A stretch of 20,498 bases of DNA from JAVBLU01 sp031553225 (GTDB lineage: Bacteria; Bacillota; Clostridia; Christensenellales; UBA1750), in NCBI GenBank assembly GCA_031553225.1, contig JAVBLU010000051.1, positions 1-20,498 on the forward strand, in the 5' to 3' direction. The translations under genes were made by a program, and so were the position numbers. This document shows positions 6,572 to 14,477 of the stretch, in pieces. Positions within the stretch are counted from its first letter, which is position 1, and each line of letters starts with the position of its first letter. The notes beneath the pieces are model-generated. The model was given only the letters and a program-made list of their open reading frames with translations. It ran no database searches and had not been told where the DNA came from.

Positions 6572-7321
6572 TCAACTACCTCGAAACTTGGCGTCGAACG
6601 CCCACTTGACAATGCCGCTGCTCAACAGAATACCTTTCACCCACACCTCGCTTACGCCCACCGACAGCTGCGCGGGCGCGGAAAAAAAGTTACCGACCCA
6701 GGTCTGCGTGCCCGCGGCAAGCACCTCGATGGAACTGTAAGCGCTGTTCTCCGTGCCGTCCACGTACGCGGGAACCGAAATGCTCACGTTGCCGCTGACG
6801 ACCATGCGGCCGATGCTGTCGTTCAGCAAAGCCACTCCGCCCCCCGGAGGGATCGTGCCGTAGTCCACAACGGTGGGCGTGTTCAACAGAATCTGTTCGT
6901 CGGTGTACCGGTTCGCCGCCTGCAGAATGGCGGACGCGTCGGCCGGCGGTCCCTGCGGCCCGGCCGGGCCTTGCGGGCCTTCCGGGCCGGACTCGCCAAT
7001 CGGCCCTATCGGTCCGGGTTCGCCTTGGGGTCCGATCGGCCCCGGGGTTCCTGGCGGCCCCGCCGGCCCGGGTTCGCCCTGGAGCCCGGCCGGCCCCGCA
7101 AGCCCGGTCGGGCCCATCGGCCCGGGTTCGCCCCGGGGCCCGGCCGGTCCCTGCGGGCCCGGGGCGCCCGGCGGTCCGGCCGGACCCGGCGGGCCCATGT
7201 CGCCGCGTGGCCCTGGAGGGCCCTGCTGCCCGCCCGCGCAGGCGCGCGTCTTGCAGCACCTGCCGTACGCCGGGCCCACGTTGCAAAACGGCGTCCCGTA
7301 CACGCCCATGTTGTATCGCAT
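6572..7321 (-). CDS. Collagen-like triple-helix repeat protein
   Basis: A 249-residue protein in three parts. The N-terminal region (1-30) carries four cysteines (13, 22, 23, 28). Residues 31-126 are 32 uninterrupted Gly-X-Y triplets, rich in GPP, GPA, GEP and GPI, which would form a collagen-like triple helix of about 27 nm. Residues 127-249 form a Val/Ser-rich, probably beta-sheet, globular domain. The ATG at 7319-7321 follows AAGGAGG by 9 nt. No signal peptide is present. This layout (short unusual N-terminus, collagen stalk, beta C-terminal trimer head) recalls BclA-type exosporium filaments of spore formers, but the N- and C-terminal domains are not recognisably BclA. The Cys-rich start could crosslink it to a coat layer. 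Spore location is inference. Confidence 0.88.
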   Translation of the reverse strand: MRYNMGVYGTPFCNVGPAYGRCCKTRACAGGQQGPPGPRGDMGPPGPAGPPGAPGPQGPAGPRGEPGPMGPTGLAGPAGLQGEPGPAGPPGTPGPIGPQGEPGPIGPIGESGPEGPQGPAGPQGPPADASAILQAANRYTDEQILLNTPTVVDYGTIPPGGGVALLNDSIGRMVVSGNVSISVPAYVDGTENSAYSSIEVLAAGTQTWVGNFFSAPAQLSVGVSEVWVKGILLSSGIVKWAFDAKFRGS

Positions 7322-7372
7322 GGCGCGCAGCCTCCTTCACTTCGTGACGGGTCTTGTAGAAAACGGTTTGTG

Positions 7373-7413
7373 CGCGGCGCGTGTTCCATGTTTGCGCAGG
7401 CATACGCGCCGCG
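7373..7413. repeat. 10-bp inverted repeat upstream of the collagen-like gene
   Basis: CGCGGCGCGT at 7373-7382 is perfectly complementary to ACGCGCCGCG at 7404-7413, with a 21-nt intervening segment. It lies about 50 bp upstream of the start of the collagen-like gene, in the promoter or leader. Neither side has a T-run, so it is not a standard terminator. It could be a regulator site, leader structure, or chance in GC-rich DNA. Confidence 0.4.
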
Positions 7414-7915
7414 GAGGATGGTTCCGGCGCAATCGCCCGGATTTCACCGCCCCGTGCGCTGCGCTGAGGGCCGGTTCTGTCGGTTGGGCCGTCGCAAACG
7501 CCCAGATCCGGCCGACATGGCGCGCTGCCACACAGCACGAGGCCCCGCGGCGACACGTGTGGACAGGAGAGGCCCGGGAGAGGGCGCGTCGGAAGCCGTA
7601 ACCAGCCGCGCCGCAGGCGCGACGATGCATGCGGCCATGCCGGAGGACGACGCCTGCTCAATCCCTGCCTCCGTACGCGGCAGAGGAAGATCGGCACAGG
7701 AGCCGGTCCGGATGTTTGCCGCAGCGCTCGGGGTATCGGCGGCGCCACCCGTGACGACCTGAGCGCCCGCCGTCGTCAAAAAAAGACAAATATCTCCGAC
7801 GCTGCGGTCGCCGCACGCAACAGCACCTGCGCGCGGCCGCCGCCGGCGGCGTTATCCGCGGGCAGTGCGGTGGTAGCCGTGCGGCACGCGCGCTGTCTCG
7901 ACAAAATGTCATGGA

Positions 7916-7934
7916 TATTCCTCCGCGAGCAAGC
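7916..7934. repeat. 19-nt exact match to the 3' end of a GNAT gene, copy 1
   Basis: These 19 bases are identical to 17156-17174. On the minus strand this copy also encodes LLAEEY in the corresponding frame, then stops two codons later. There is no surrounding GNAT gene here, so it may be a remnant of a lost acetyltransferase or a coincidence. Confidence 0.6.
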
Positions 7935-8127
7935 GCAACGGCAGATTTTCGTGCTTTATCGTATGCCGTGTCGGGCGCGCGTGTGAAATGTCCGTGCCCG
8001 TCCTTCTGCGCATATCGTCCGCGATGGCGCGGTCATCACGCGCCGGAATGCCGCCCATCCGCGCAGCGGTTTATGGAAACCGAAACGATCACAGCTGAAT
8101 ATCATGGCATATAAGGAGGTCGATCCC

Positions 8128-11100
8128 GTGAAAAAAAGCTGCCCCAGGATGTATCCGGACGGTCACAGCACCCCAGGCTGCGGCTGTTGTCCCCCATATC
8201 CGGCTGCGTGTCGTACAAGTTATTGTCCCGGAGGGTGCAACTGGTGCCCCCCCATCGGGTGCCAAAGGAGATGCCCGCGTCCGCCCTATGTGCCTTGCCC
8301 CCCAAGCAGAGTACCCTTTATCAAAATTACCGGGCCGGTGGACGGCTCGGTTGACGTCGATCCGGGGGATCCCGTCACCGGCGTCGGCACGCCGAACTGC
8401 GAGGCGGAGTTGTACATCGACGGCGTATTCGTCGGGCGCGTGCCCATCGACCCAAGCGGCCGCTGGTTCTATCAACCCCCGCTGCCCTGGACGGCGGGGC
8501 GCCATTGCGCGCGCGCCATTCTGCGCTGCGCGGGCGACACCAGCGCCTTTCCCCCGGAGGATACGACCTGTTTTGAGGTGCCCGGCATCGTGATCACCGG
8601 CCCGGAAGACGGCGGCTCGACCGATCCGGAGGATCCTGTTACCGGCACCGGCGAGCCGGAATGCGAGGCGGAAATTTTCGTGGACGGCGTGTCGGTCGGA
8701 CGCGTGCCCATCGACCAGTTCGGCAATTGGATCTACAACCCGGATCCGTACTGGACGCAAGGGGAGCACTGCGTGACCGCAGTACTTCGCTGCCCGGACG
8801 ATATGCGCCCGGACCCGCCGCAGGATACGACCTGCTTTGATGTCGTGTATCCCGCCTGCCCCCCGCCGCCTATCGATATGCCGGAGCTTAACGAGGTGAT
8901 CGCCTCCTCAAGGCCGTCCATCGCCGGGCGCGGCATACCCTACAGTCAGGTGCAGGTGTGCGTGCGCAACAGCCTGAATGCAACCGTGTTCTGCGAGACA
9001 ACACAATTGTTCGCCGACGGCGAGTGGGGCGTGCAGTCGCCCCAGGATCTGCCGGACGGCACCTATACCGTGGTCGCCACGCAGCTCGGCGGGCCGTGCT
9101 TGCCAACGAGCGACTCAAGCGCGTTCTCCATCTTCACCATCAACACCGACGGCCTGAACGTGAACCTTATCTCGTTGACGCGCGGCCCGACGTTCCGGAC
9201 GGTGGACATGGTGATGAGCGGCGCCTCTTCTCCGGATACCACGCTGAGCATTTACTATCTGCTGCTTACGCCCGGCCAACCGATTCCCACCGAAGCGGAG
9301 GTCGTCGGCTACAACGACGCCGCCGCGCTCACCACCGGCAACGCGGTACGCGGCCAGTTCACCCGAACGCTGGTTGGCGCGCCGACCAACTTCCCCTTTA
9401 CGCTTACGGGGAAGGAGAATATCGCCTCGCTGCCGCTGGAAACGGGCGTGATGGACGGCTTCAACTACGACATCTACGTGGTGGGTGTGACCACGTCAGG
9501 CCACAGCACAGGGGTATTGACCCTCTTCCAGTCGGCCGTCGGCATGCCCTTCGCCTCCGGAAACGGGGTGGCGATCGACCCATTCTTCGTGCGGATGTGC
9601 ACCCCTGCAGAGATGAGCTTCTATCCCGATCTGACCGGAGGCAACCCTGGCAACCGGGCGGGCGTGACGGAAAACGCCCGCATTCTGGACAACATCGAGG
9701 GCATGCAGGCGCTCTATGACCAGACCGGCGGCGTACACGGCATGCCGGACAGTTTGTCCCTCGCCTACAACATGGACGCCGCCTTTGACCTTGCCAATTA
9801 TGCCCCCGCCTGGGACGGCAACGGATGGCGGCCCATCGGCAACGTGGACGCCGCGCTTTCGGGCGCGCCGCTGAGCGGCCCGCACATCTTTACAGGTACG
9901 GCGCAGACGGCGCCGAGCGGCACCACCGTGAGCAACCTGCGCATCAACGCCACGGCCGCGCCCGCAAACCCCGTGCTCGTGCGCGGCCTGTTCGGGCAAA
10001 CGCAAAACGTGACGCTCTCAATGTTTACCTTGCCCGACCCTGCGGTCTTCGCCTCGGTAACGGGCTCAACCTCCGGCACGCAAACCGCAAAAATCGGCGC
10101 GCTGGTGGGCTATGCCGTCGGCGGCCAGATTACGGCCATCACGATAGGCACGGTTTCCGTCACCGCCGGGCGTGCCGCCGCAGGCAGCAACACCGTTTAT
10201 GCCGGCGGCTTGGTGGGCGTCGCTCAGGGCGTTACAATCGTGTCAAGCGTCACCGTGAGCTCTGCAGCGCTGACGGAAGCCACCGCACAGGCCACCGTGA
10301 TGGGCGGGCTCATCGGCCAGCTGAACCAGGCGGGCGTGAGTTCCTCCCTGATTGGTGTGCAGGAAGGGCAGGTCAGCTTAAACGCTTATCAAACGCTGGG
10401 CGGCGTGGTCGGCGAGATCAGCAACGGCATTTCGCACATGGACACCATCTCCGTCAACAACGTAACGCTCACCCACACCGGCTTCCGCGTGGGCGGCATC
10501 ATCGGCACGCTCATCGCCAACAGCGCCTCCACCCTGCAAAACATGACCGTCGGGCAGATTCAGATGGGACCGACGAATCCGCCGACCACAGCCGGTTACG
10601 CCGGCGGGCTGATCGGCAACATAACGCAAACCGCGCCCTGCACCGTGCAAGACTGCGAGGTGAACGCCGGCCTCATCTACTCCGGCGGGCGCGTGGGCGG
10701 CGCGTTCGGCTCGCTTAACGTAAGCGCCGCCGGGTTTGTCATCCGCAACGTCGGCACCGCGGCCGATACGCGCCCCAACAACGGGCCGGCCGGGGGCTTT
10801 ATCGGGCGCATCGACATCAACACAGCAATAGCTTCCGCGCTGCTGGTGGACAGCTGCCGCGTGACCGCCGCAACCCTTACCGTCACAAGCACAAACACAA
10901 GCAGCGCCTTTGTCGGCGGCTTTGTCGGTTTCCTGTCGCCCGGGTCGGGCGCCTCCGGCGCAACCACGCTTGTGCTTGCTTTTGTGGACTGCGCAACCTC
11001 CGCAGCCGTCTCGCACCCCTACGGCACGAACACAGGCGGGTTTGTGGGCTCCGCGGCGCTCAGCAGCTATCTGCGCTGCCGGGCTACCGGCGGTGTTACG

Positions 11101-11865
11101 GCACGCCAGAACGTCGGCGGGTTCTGCGGGAACGGCGCCGGCAACTCCGTCATCACCGAGCCCAGCCTTTCCTCGCTGCAGTTTACGCTGTGCCAGGCGC
11201 GCGGCAACACGGCCAGCACGGATACCGCACTCATTGCCAACGTTGCAACGGGCGGCTTTGCCGGGGCGCTCGCCTATGCGCTGATCGATCGCTGCTTTGC
11301 GACCGGCAACGCCGCTACCGCCCGCGACGACAACGTTGCAGGGCTGGTGGCCCAAAGCGCGCACCGGCTGGCTGTTTTAGACAGCTATGCGGTGGGAACG
11401 GTCGCCTCGCCCAGCGACACCGCCGGCGGACTGGTGGGCTCTGGCGTCGGCACACGGATTGAACGCTGTTATGCCGCGGGTCCCGTATCAACCGGCACCG
11501 GCGCGGGCGGTCTGGTTGCCGTCCTCAATAATGACGGCAGCGAAACGGGCAGGCTTTCCGCATCTTTTGCGCTTAACCCCTCCGTAGCGGCCGCAAGCGC
11601 AGGAGGCCGGGCGCACCGCGTATGCGCCACGCTGGGCGCGGGCGCGCAGCTGGCCTCAAACTATGCTTTGAACACCATGACGCTCACTGCCGGAGGAACG
11701 CCCGTCGTGCCGGTCAGCAATCCCAACGGGCTCGACGGCCAGGACATGGCACAGTCCGATCTGTCCGCGCTGCTGACCGTTCAGGGCTTTGATACCACGA
11801 ATGTGTGGGACACCAGCACCATCGCCACGCTGGGCAGGCCGACGCTGATGGGAAACCCCGAGTAG
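8128..11865 (+). CDS. Giant Cys-rich / Ig-like / GLUG-repeat surface protein
   Basis: A 1245-residue protein. I chose the GTG at 8128 because AAGGAGG (8113-8119) lies 8 nt upstream; an in-frame ATG at 8104 has no such site. Residues 1-60 hold eleven cysteines amid Pro/Gly. Residues 62-151 and 152-240 are tandem Ig-like repeats (each with VTG.G.P, CEAE, DGV, GRVPID and DTTCF). Two further beta-sandwich-like segments occupy about 245-480. Residues 550-640 carry a GWRPIG...FTG lead-in, then about 650-1130 holds more than a dozen GLUG-type motifs (GGLVG, GGLIG, GGFVG), which build a beta-helix. The end NVWDTSTIATLGRPTL is typical of GLUG proteins. There is no signal peptide, membrane segment or LPXTG motif, which is odd for a surface adhesin and fits spore-coat assembly instead (inference). 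Confidence 0.87.
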   Translation: MKKSCPRMYPDGHSTPGCGCCPPYPAACRTSYCPGGCNWCPPIGCQRRCPRPPYVPCPPSRVPFIKITGPVDGSVDVDPGDPVTGVGTPNCEAELYIDGVFVGRVPIDPSGRWFYQPPLPWTAGRHCARAILRCAGDTSAFPPEDTTCFEVPGIVITGPEDGGSTDPEDPVTGTGEPECEAEIFVDGVSVGRVPIDQFGNWIYNPDPYWTQGEHCVTAVLRCPDDMRPDPPQDTTCFDVVYPACPPPPIDMPELNEVIASSRPSIAGRGIPYSQVQVCVRNSLNATVFCETTQLFADGEWGVQSPQDLPDGTYTVVATQLGGPCLPTSDSSAFSIFTINTDGLNVNLISLTRGPTFRTVDMVMSGASSPDTTLSIYYLLLTPGQPIPTEAEVVGYNDAAALTTGNAVRGQFTRTLVGAPTNFPFTLTGKENIASLPLETGVMDGFNYDIYVVGVTTSGHSTGVLTLFQSAVGMPFASGNGVAIDPFFVRMCTPAEMSFYPDLTGGNPGNRAGVTENARILDNIEGMQALYDQTGGVHGMPDSLSLAYNMDAAFDLANYAPAWDGNGWRPIGNVDAALSGAPLSGPHIFTGTAQTAPSGTTVSNLRINATAAPANPVLVRGLFGQTQNVTLSMFTLPDPAVFASVTGSTSGTQTAKIGALVGYAVGGQITAITIGTVSVTAGRAAAGSNTVYAGGLVGVAQGVTIVSSVTVSSAALTEATAQATVMGGLIGQLNQAGVSSSLIGVQEGQVSLNAYQTLGGVVGEISNGISHMDTISVNNVTLTHTGFRVGGIIGTLIANSASTLQNMTVGQIQMGPTNPPTTAGYAGGLIGNITQTAPCTVQDCEVNAGLIYSGGRVGGAFGSLNVSAAGFVIRNVGTAADTRPNNGPAGGFIGRIDINTAIASALLVDSCRVTAATLTVTSTNTSSAFVGGFVGFLSPGSGASGATTLVLAFVDCATSAAVSHPYGTNTGGFVGSAALSSYLRCRATGGVTARQNVGGFCGNGAGNSVITEPSLSSLQFTLCQARGNTASTDTALIANVATGGFAGALAYALIDRCFATGNAATARDDNVAGLVAQSAHRLAVLDSYAVGTVASPSDTAGGLVGSGVGTRIERCYAAGPVSTGTGAGGLVAVLNNDGSETGRLSASFALNPSVAAASAGGRAHRVCATLGAGAQLASNYALNTMTLTAGGTPVVPVSNPNGLDGQDMAQSDLSALLTVQGFDTTNVWDTSTIATLGRPTLMGNPE
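8311..8847 (+). repeat. Tandem Ig-like repeat pair within the giant gene
   Basis: Two adjacent units of about 268 bp, roughly 8311-8580 and 8581-8847, are alike at both DNA and protein level. Shared features include GAGGCGGA before the DGV codons, CGCGTGCCCATCGACC in both, and GATACGACCTG at each unit's end. Cysteines recur in register, suggesting one or two disulfides per unit. They look like a fairly recent internal duplication. Confidence 0.8.
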
Positions 11866-11913
11866 AGCCGCGCCGAGCACCTGCCGGGCGGCGATCCGCC
11901 GCACCATACAAAA

Positions 11914-11942
11914 CGCAGCCGCCTGCTTCACGGGCGGCTGCG
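11914..11942. terminator. Bidirectional terminator between convergent genes
   Basis: A perfect 10-bp stem CGCAGCCGCC/GGCGGCTGCG with a 9-nt loop lies between the stops of the giant gene (plus, 11865) and the glycosyltransferase gene (minus, 11950). On the minus strand it is followed by TTTTGT, a proper intrinsic terminator for the glycosyltransferase operon. On the plus strand the tail is only CTTGTGG, so termination of the giant transcript there would be weaker. Confidence 0.82.
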
Positions 11943-11949
11943 CTTGTGG

Positions 11950-12867
11950 TTACAGCGTCGGCGCGAACCTGCGAAAATACCAGTCGTCGTCATGTGTGCG
12001 GCGGGCCCGGTAGGCACACCGCTTGCGTTTCAGAAGGTCGGCGGTAAAAACGCTGCCCATGGCCCGTTCAAACCCATCGCTGCTGCGCAAAAGCGCCAGC
12101 AGACGCTCCGTTCGTTCGTCGCTGAAGTGGCACAGCGCGGCGTACATTTGGTTGTGCATAGCGTCCTCGCCGATGACCGGGTACGGCGCGGCCGGCCGGA
12201 ACTGGTGCAGAACGACCACCCCGGGAGCGGTCATCAGCCGGTAGCCGAACAGCCACAGCTTCAGCGAGATCTCCTCTTCGTCATAGCCGTAGCCGCGGAA
12301 GGCGTCCTCGTAACCGCCAATTTTTCGCCAAACATCGCTGCGCACGGCGAAACAGCCGCCGCTCAAAACAGGGCATTCCACGGGACGGCTGTGCCTGGGC
12401 AGCCAAGCGTTGCTGGTCAGCGTGCGAAAGACGCGCCCGCAGCCCACGGTATCCAGGGGGGAGGAAGCGGCGATTACCGACAGCGCTACAAAGCCATGGG
12501 GCCGCAAGGGGCCGATTCCGGGCGTGACGGCGTCGCAACCTTCCTCGTTCAGCGCCCTCGCTAAAGCATCCACCCAGCCGCCGGACATCGTCATGTGGGC
12601 GTCGCAGAACACCAGCATCTCGCCGGAGGCAATGCGCGCGCCGGCATTGCGCGCCGGCGCAACGCCCAGCCCCGGCGTGCGGATCACGCGTACCGGGGCA
12701 TGGAAGGCGCGCGGGTTAAAGGAGGCGCTGTTATCGGTGGAGCCGTCATCCACGACAATGATCTCATAAGGTACCCGGCCGATGGCGTTCAGCATGGCGT
12801 CCAACGTTCGCCGGAGCATGACGCCCTCGTTGCGGCTGGCAAGGATGATTGAGGCCGACGCGGGCAT
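11950..12867 (-). CDS. GT2-family glycosyltransferase, polypeptide GalNAc-transferase-like
   Basis: A 305-residue cytoplasmic GT-A-fold enzyme. N-terminal IILASRNEG (7-15) and DDGS (40-43) bind the nucleotide sugar. The metal site is DAH (89-91), a D-x-H motif as in eukaryotic polypeptide GalNAc-transferases rather than the usual D-x-D. Further on, a GGYEDAFRGYGYDEEE segment matches the acceptor/catalytic motif of that branch. I chose the ATG at 12865-12867, 9 nt after GAGG; a GTG three codons earlier touches the ribosome-binding site. It starts 15 nt after the stop of the Cys/Pro-rich protein gene, so the pair is one operon. Likely role: adding a sugar to Ser/Thr of a neighbouring surface protein. 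The donor sugar is not established. Confidence 0.86.
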   Translation of the reverse strand: MPASASIILASRNEGVMLRRTLDAMLNAIGRVPYEIIVVDDGSTDNSASFNPRAFHAPVRVIRTPGLGVAPARNAGARIASGEMLVFCDAHMTMSGGWVDALARALNEEGCDAVTPGIGPLRPHGFVALSVIAASSPLDTVGCGRVFRTLTSNAWLPRHSRPVECPVLSGGCFAVRSDVWRKIGGYEDAFRGYGYDEEEISLKLWLFGYRLMTAPGVVVLHQFRPAAPYPVIGEDAMHNQMYAALCHFSDERTERLLALLRSSDGFERAMGSVFTADLLKRKRCAYRARRTHDDDWYFRRFAPTL

Positions 12868-12882
12868 GAGCGACACCCTCGT

Positions 12883-14058
12883 TCAGCCGGTCACTTCCGC
12901 CGTGGGCGGGGGAAGCAGGGGCATACACAAGGGAGCCGGCGCCTCGCCGCATTGTACCAAACCGGTGACCAAAACGGCGGCTAAGTCGCCTATCGCGGCG
13001 ATGTTGCCGGAAAGGAAGAAGGACACAGGGGTGATCACCGGCGCGGTCACCGTGAGGGGAAGCAGAATAGAGGAGACCTCCAGATTAACGATGACATGAG
13101 CGCTTGGGTCGTCGGATACGTTTGCCATCAACAGGGATATATACATAAACGTCGTTTGCGTTTGCAACTGGCTGTTGCCGTCGACATAGCTTAATTCGAT
13201 GGGGAACGCCAAGTCAAGCAGCGTCGCGCCCCCAATCCCCCTCGTCGCGCGCAGCACGTAAGGCGGGCCCTCAAGCGGCACGGCGAGCGGATTGCTGTAC
13301 GGCGCGGGCCCGAGCGGCGCATAGGGAATGCTGTACAGCGATGCACCCGGTACGAAGATTGTCATGACGCAGTAGCTCTCAAGCGGGTACATTCTCATGC
13401 ACTCGGCTTGCACGGGCGCTTGCTGGGAGCAGGCGTATCCGTCAAGAACGGGGAAGTTGTCCGGCATATCCGGCATGGCGCTCACGTGAATGACCGCCGC
13501 GGCGGTGAAGCCGAGCGTCGTGCCGTTTAGCACGGGGTCGCTGATGCTGCCGCTCTCCACAAAGGCCCACCAGGCCACGGTATAGGGATCTGCGGCCGAG
13601 GTGACGGCGCCCGTCAGCTGCACGGGCGCCTGGACGAATTTGGCGCGCAGGACGTTGTTGCCGTCCAGATAGCTGAGGTTCACCATGAGGGCGACGCCGG
13701 CGGAGAGGGTGTAGCTGTCGCCGCCCAGAGGGGTGAAGGTAAGCGTGGAGAGGGGCAGCTGCAGGTTCATCAGCGCCGCCTCCACCACCGTGTACGGGGC
13801 GGGGCCGTCGTTGCTGTTGAAGGCGTTTGGAATGGTTACGGGAGCGGCGGGAATGGACAACACTTGGTCGGCAAAGGACGCAAAGCCAGGCGTGCACACC
13901 ACGGCGGGGAACACGGGCGTAGGGCAGAGGGGACAGGGCGGGCAGGGCCGCTGCGGCGGGCAGGGAGGGACGCAAGGGCGGCACGGACCGAAGAGCTGGC
14001 CTGCGCCGCATCCGCCGAACGGTCCGCCTGCGCTAACGCGCGTAAAGCATGGGGGCAT
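12883..14058 (-). CDS. Cys/Pro-rich N-terminus protein with duplicated beta domain (putative spore-surface protein)
   Basis: A 391-residue protein of no family I recognise. I chose the ATG at 14056-14058, preceded by AAAGGTGA with about a 9-nt spacer; the frame is open far upstream but without codon sense. Residues 1-56 are Pro/Gly-rich with nine cysteines (4, 17, 26, 29, 33, 39, 42, 45, 55), much like the head of the giant plus-strand protein. Two related domains follow: each starts with PAPY (86 and 251), and contains LSY(L/V)DGN (128-134 and 289-295) and a closing beta-rich stretch, evidence of internal duplication. A hydrophobic Pro-rich tail ends the protein. No signal peptide or anchor is present. 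It is coupled to the glycosyltransferase gene, so it may be a glycosylated coat or exosporium component (inference). Confidence 0.78.
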   Translation of the reverse strand: MPPCFTRVSAGGPFGGCGAGQLFGPCRPCVPPCPPQRPCPPCPLCPTPVFPAVVCTPGFASFADQVLSIPAAPVTIPNAFNSNDGPAPYTVVEAALMNLQLPLSTLTFTPLGGDSYTLSAGVALMVNLSYLDGNNVLRAKFVQAPVQLTGAVTSAADPYTVAWWAFVESGSISDPVLNGTTLGFTAAAVIHVSAMPDMPDNFPVLDGYACSQQAPVQAECMRMYPLESYCVMTIFVPGASLYSIPYAPLGPAPYSNPLAVPLEGPPYVLRATRGIGGATLLDLAFPIELSYVDGNSQLQTQTTFMYISLLMANVSDDPSAHVIVNLEVSSILLPLTVTAPVITPVSFFLSGNIAAIGDLAAVLVTGLVQCGEAPAPLCMPLLPPPTAEVTG

Positions 14059-14477
14059 GACAGATTTCACCTTTCTTTCAGAGCTCAGCGATGGCGATGA
14101 GCAGGCGAAGTATATCTCATATGACAAATTACGCGCGCCGGTAGAACATGTGCATCGCGCCGCGCGGGTTTTAGCGGATCCTGGGGATACAGGCGCGGGT
14201 GCGGCGGGTTTCGCGCGGGTATGCGGTAAACGGCGCACGCGCGCCAAAGCTGTGGCGTCCGCGCGCTGCCCGCGTACGCAAACGCCCAAGCGCCGTTCGC
14301 AAATGGACGACGTGGGGTGAATCGAGGCGGAAATGACGGGGCGCGGATGCTCTTCATCCGCGCCCTCAAACACGTCCGTTTCTCATATGAACCGCTCACC
14401 GTGACGGGCGCGGCGACATTTTCGGTGAGAGGCTCAAGCGTCATGACGTCAGGGAAGGCTTTGGCCCGCGGCGCGCG
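14059..14477. other. Intergenic region between the acetyltransferase operon and the Cys/Pro-rich protein gene
   Basis: No convincing gene. Near 14339-14365 lies an 11-bp hairpin after the acetyltransferase operon. The stretch 14105-14135 is locally AT-rich (minus strand contains CATATGAGATATACT) and is where the promoter of the Cys/Pro-rich gene would be expected, but no good sigma-A pair is seen; a sporulation sigma factor is possible but not shown. Confidence 0.45.
14339..14365 (-). terminator. Terminator-like hairpin after the acetyltransferase operon
   Basis: Perfect 11-bp stem GGGCGCGGATG/CATCCGCGCCC with a 5-nt loop, about 113 nt past the last stop codon (14478). The minus-strand tail CGTCATTTCC has only a short, broken T-run, so it may be a weak intrinsic terminator or a 3'-end protecting structure. 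Confidence 0.6.

Larger units (their letters stand above)
7322..8127. other. Large divergent intergenic region between collagen-like and giant surface genes
   Basis: About 800 bp of GC-rich sequence with no convincing gene. It must hold the promoters of the two divergent genes, but no clear sigma-A boxes are seen, which would fit sporulation sigma factors (inference). Visible structure: a 10-bp hairpin at 7373-7413, a 7-bp inverted repeat TGACGAC/GTCGTCA at 7752-7778 next to a run of seven A, and a small stem GGCGCG/CGCGCC just before 8043. A minus-strand frame at 7658-7912 has a fair ribosome-binding site but Arg-rich, low-complexity content and is probably spurious. Confidence 0.5.

Noticed and set aside
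6873..7601. Plus-strand frame reading Gly-Pro-rich, collagen-like protein opposite the collagen gene
   Set aside because: It is the antisense image of GGN-CCN codon repeats, which also read as Gly/Pro on the other strand. It has no ribosome-binding site, and only the minus frame gives strict Gly-X-Y with normal flanking domains.
7752..7778. Inverted repeat TGACGAC/GTCGTCA next to seven A as a terminator
   Set aside because: On the plus strand the run is A, not T. On the minus strand the T-run precedes the stem, so it cannot act as an intrinsic terminator in either direction.
7658..7912. Minus-strand 84-residue frame with GGAGG 7 nt before its ATG
   Set aside because: The product is Arg-rich, low-complexity and matches nothing recognised. 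The GGAGG is part of the 19-nt word shared with a GNAT gene, so it is probably not a true start.
14059..14373. 105-residue upstream extension of the Cys/Pro-rich protein frame
   Set aside because: The extension has Arg/Ala-rich shadow-like content and spans a terminator-like hairpin. The ATG at 14056-14058 has the ribosome-binding site and starts the Cys/Pro-rich head.
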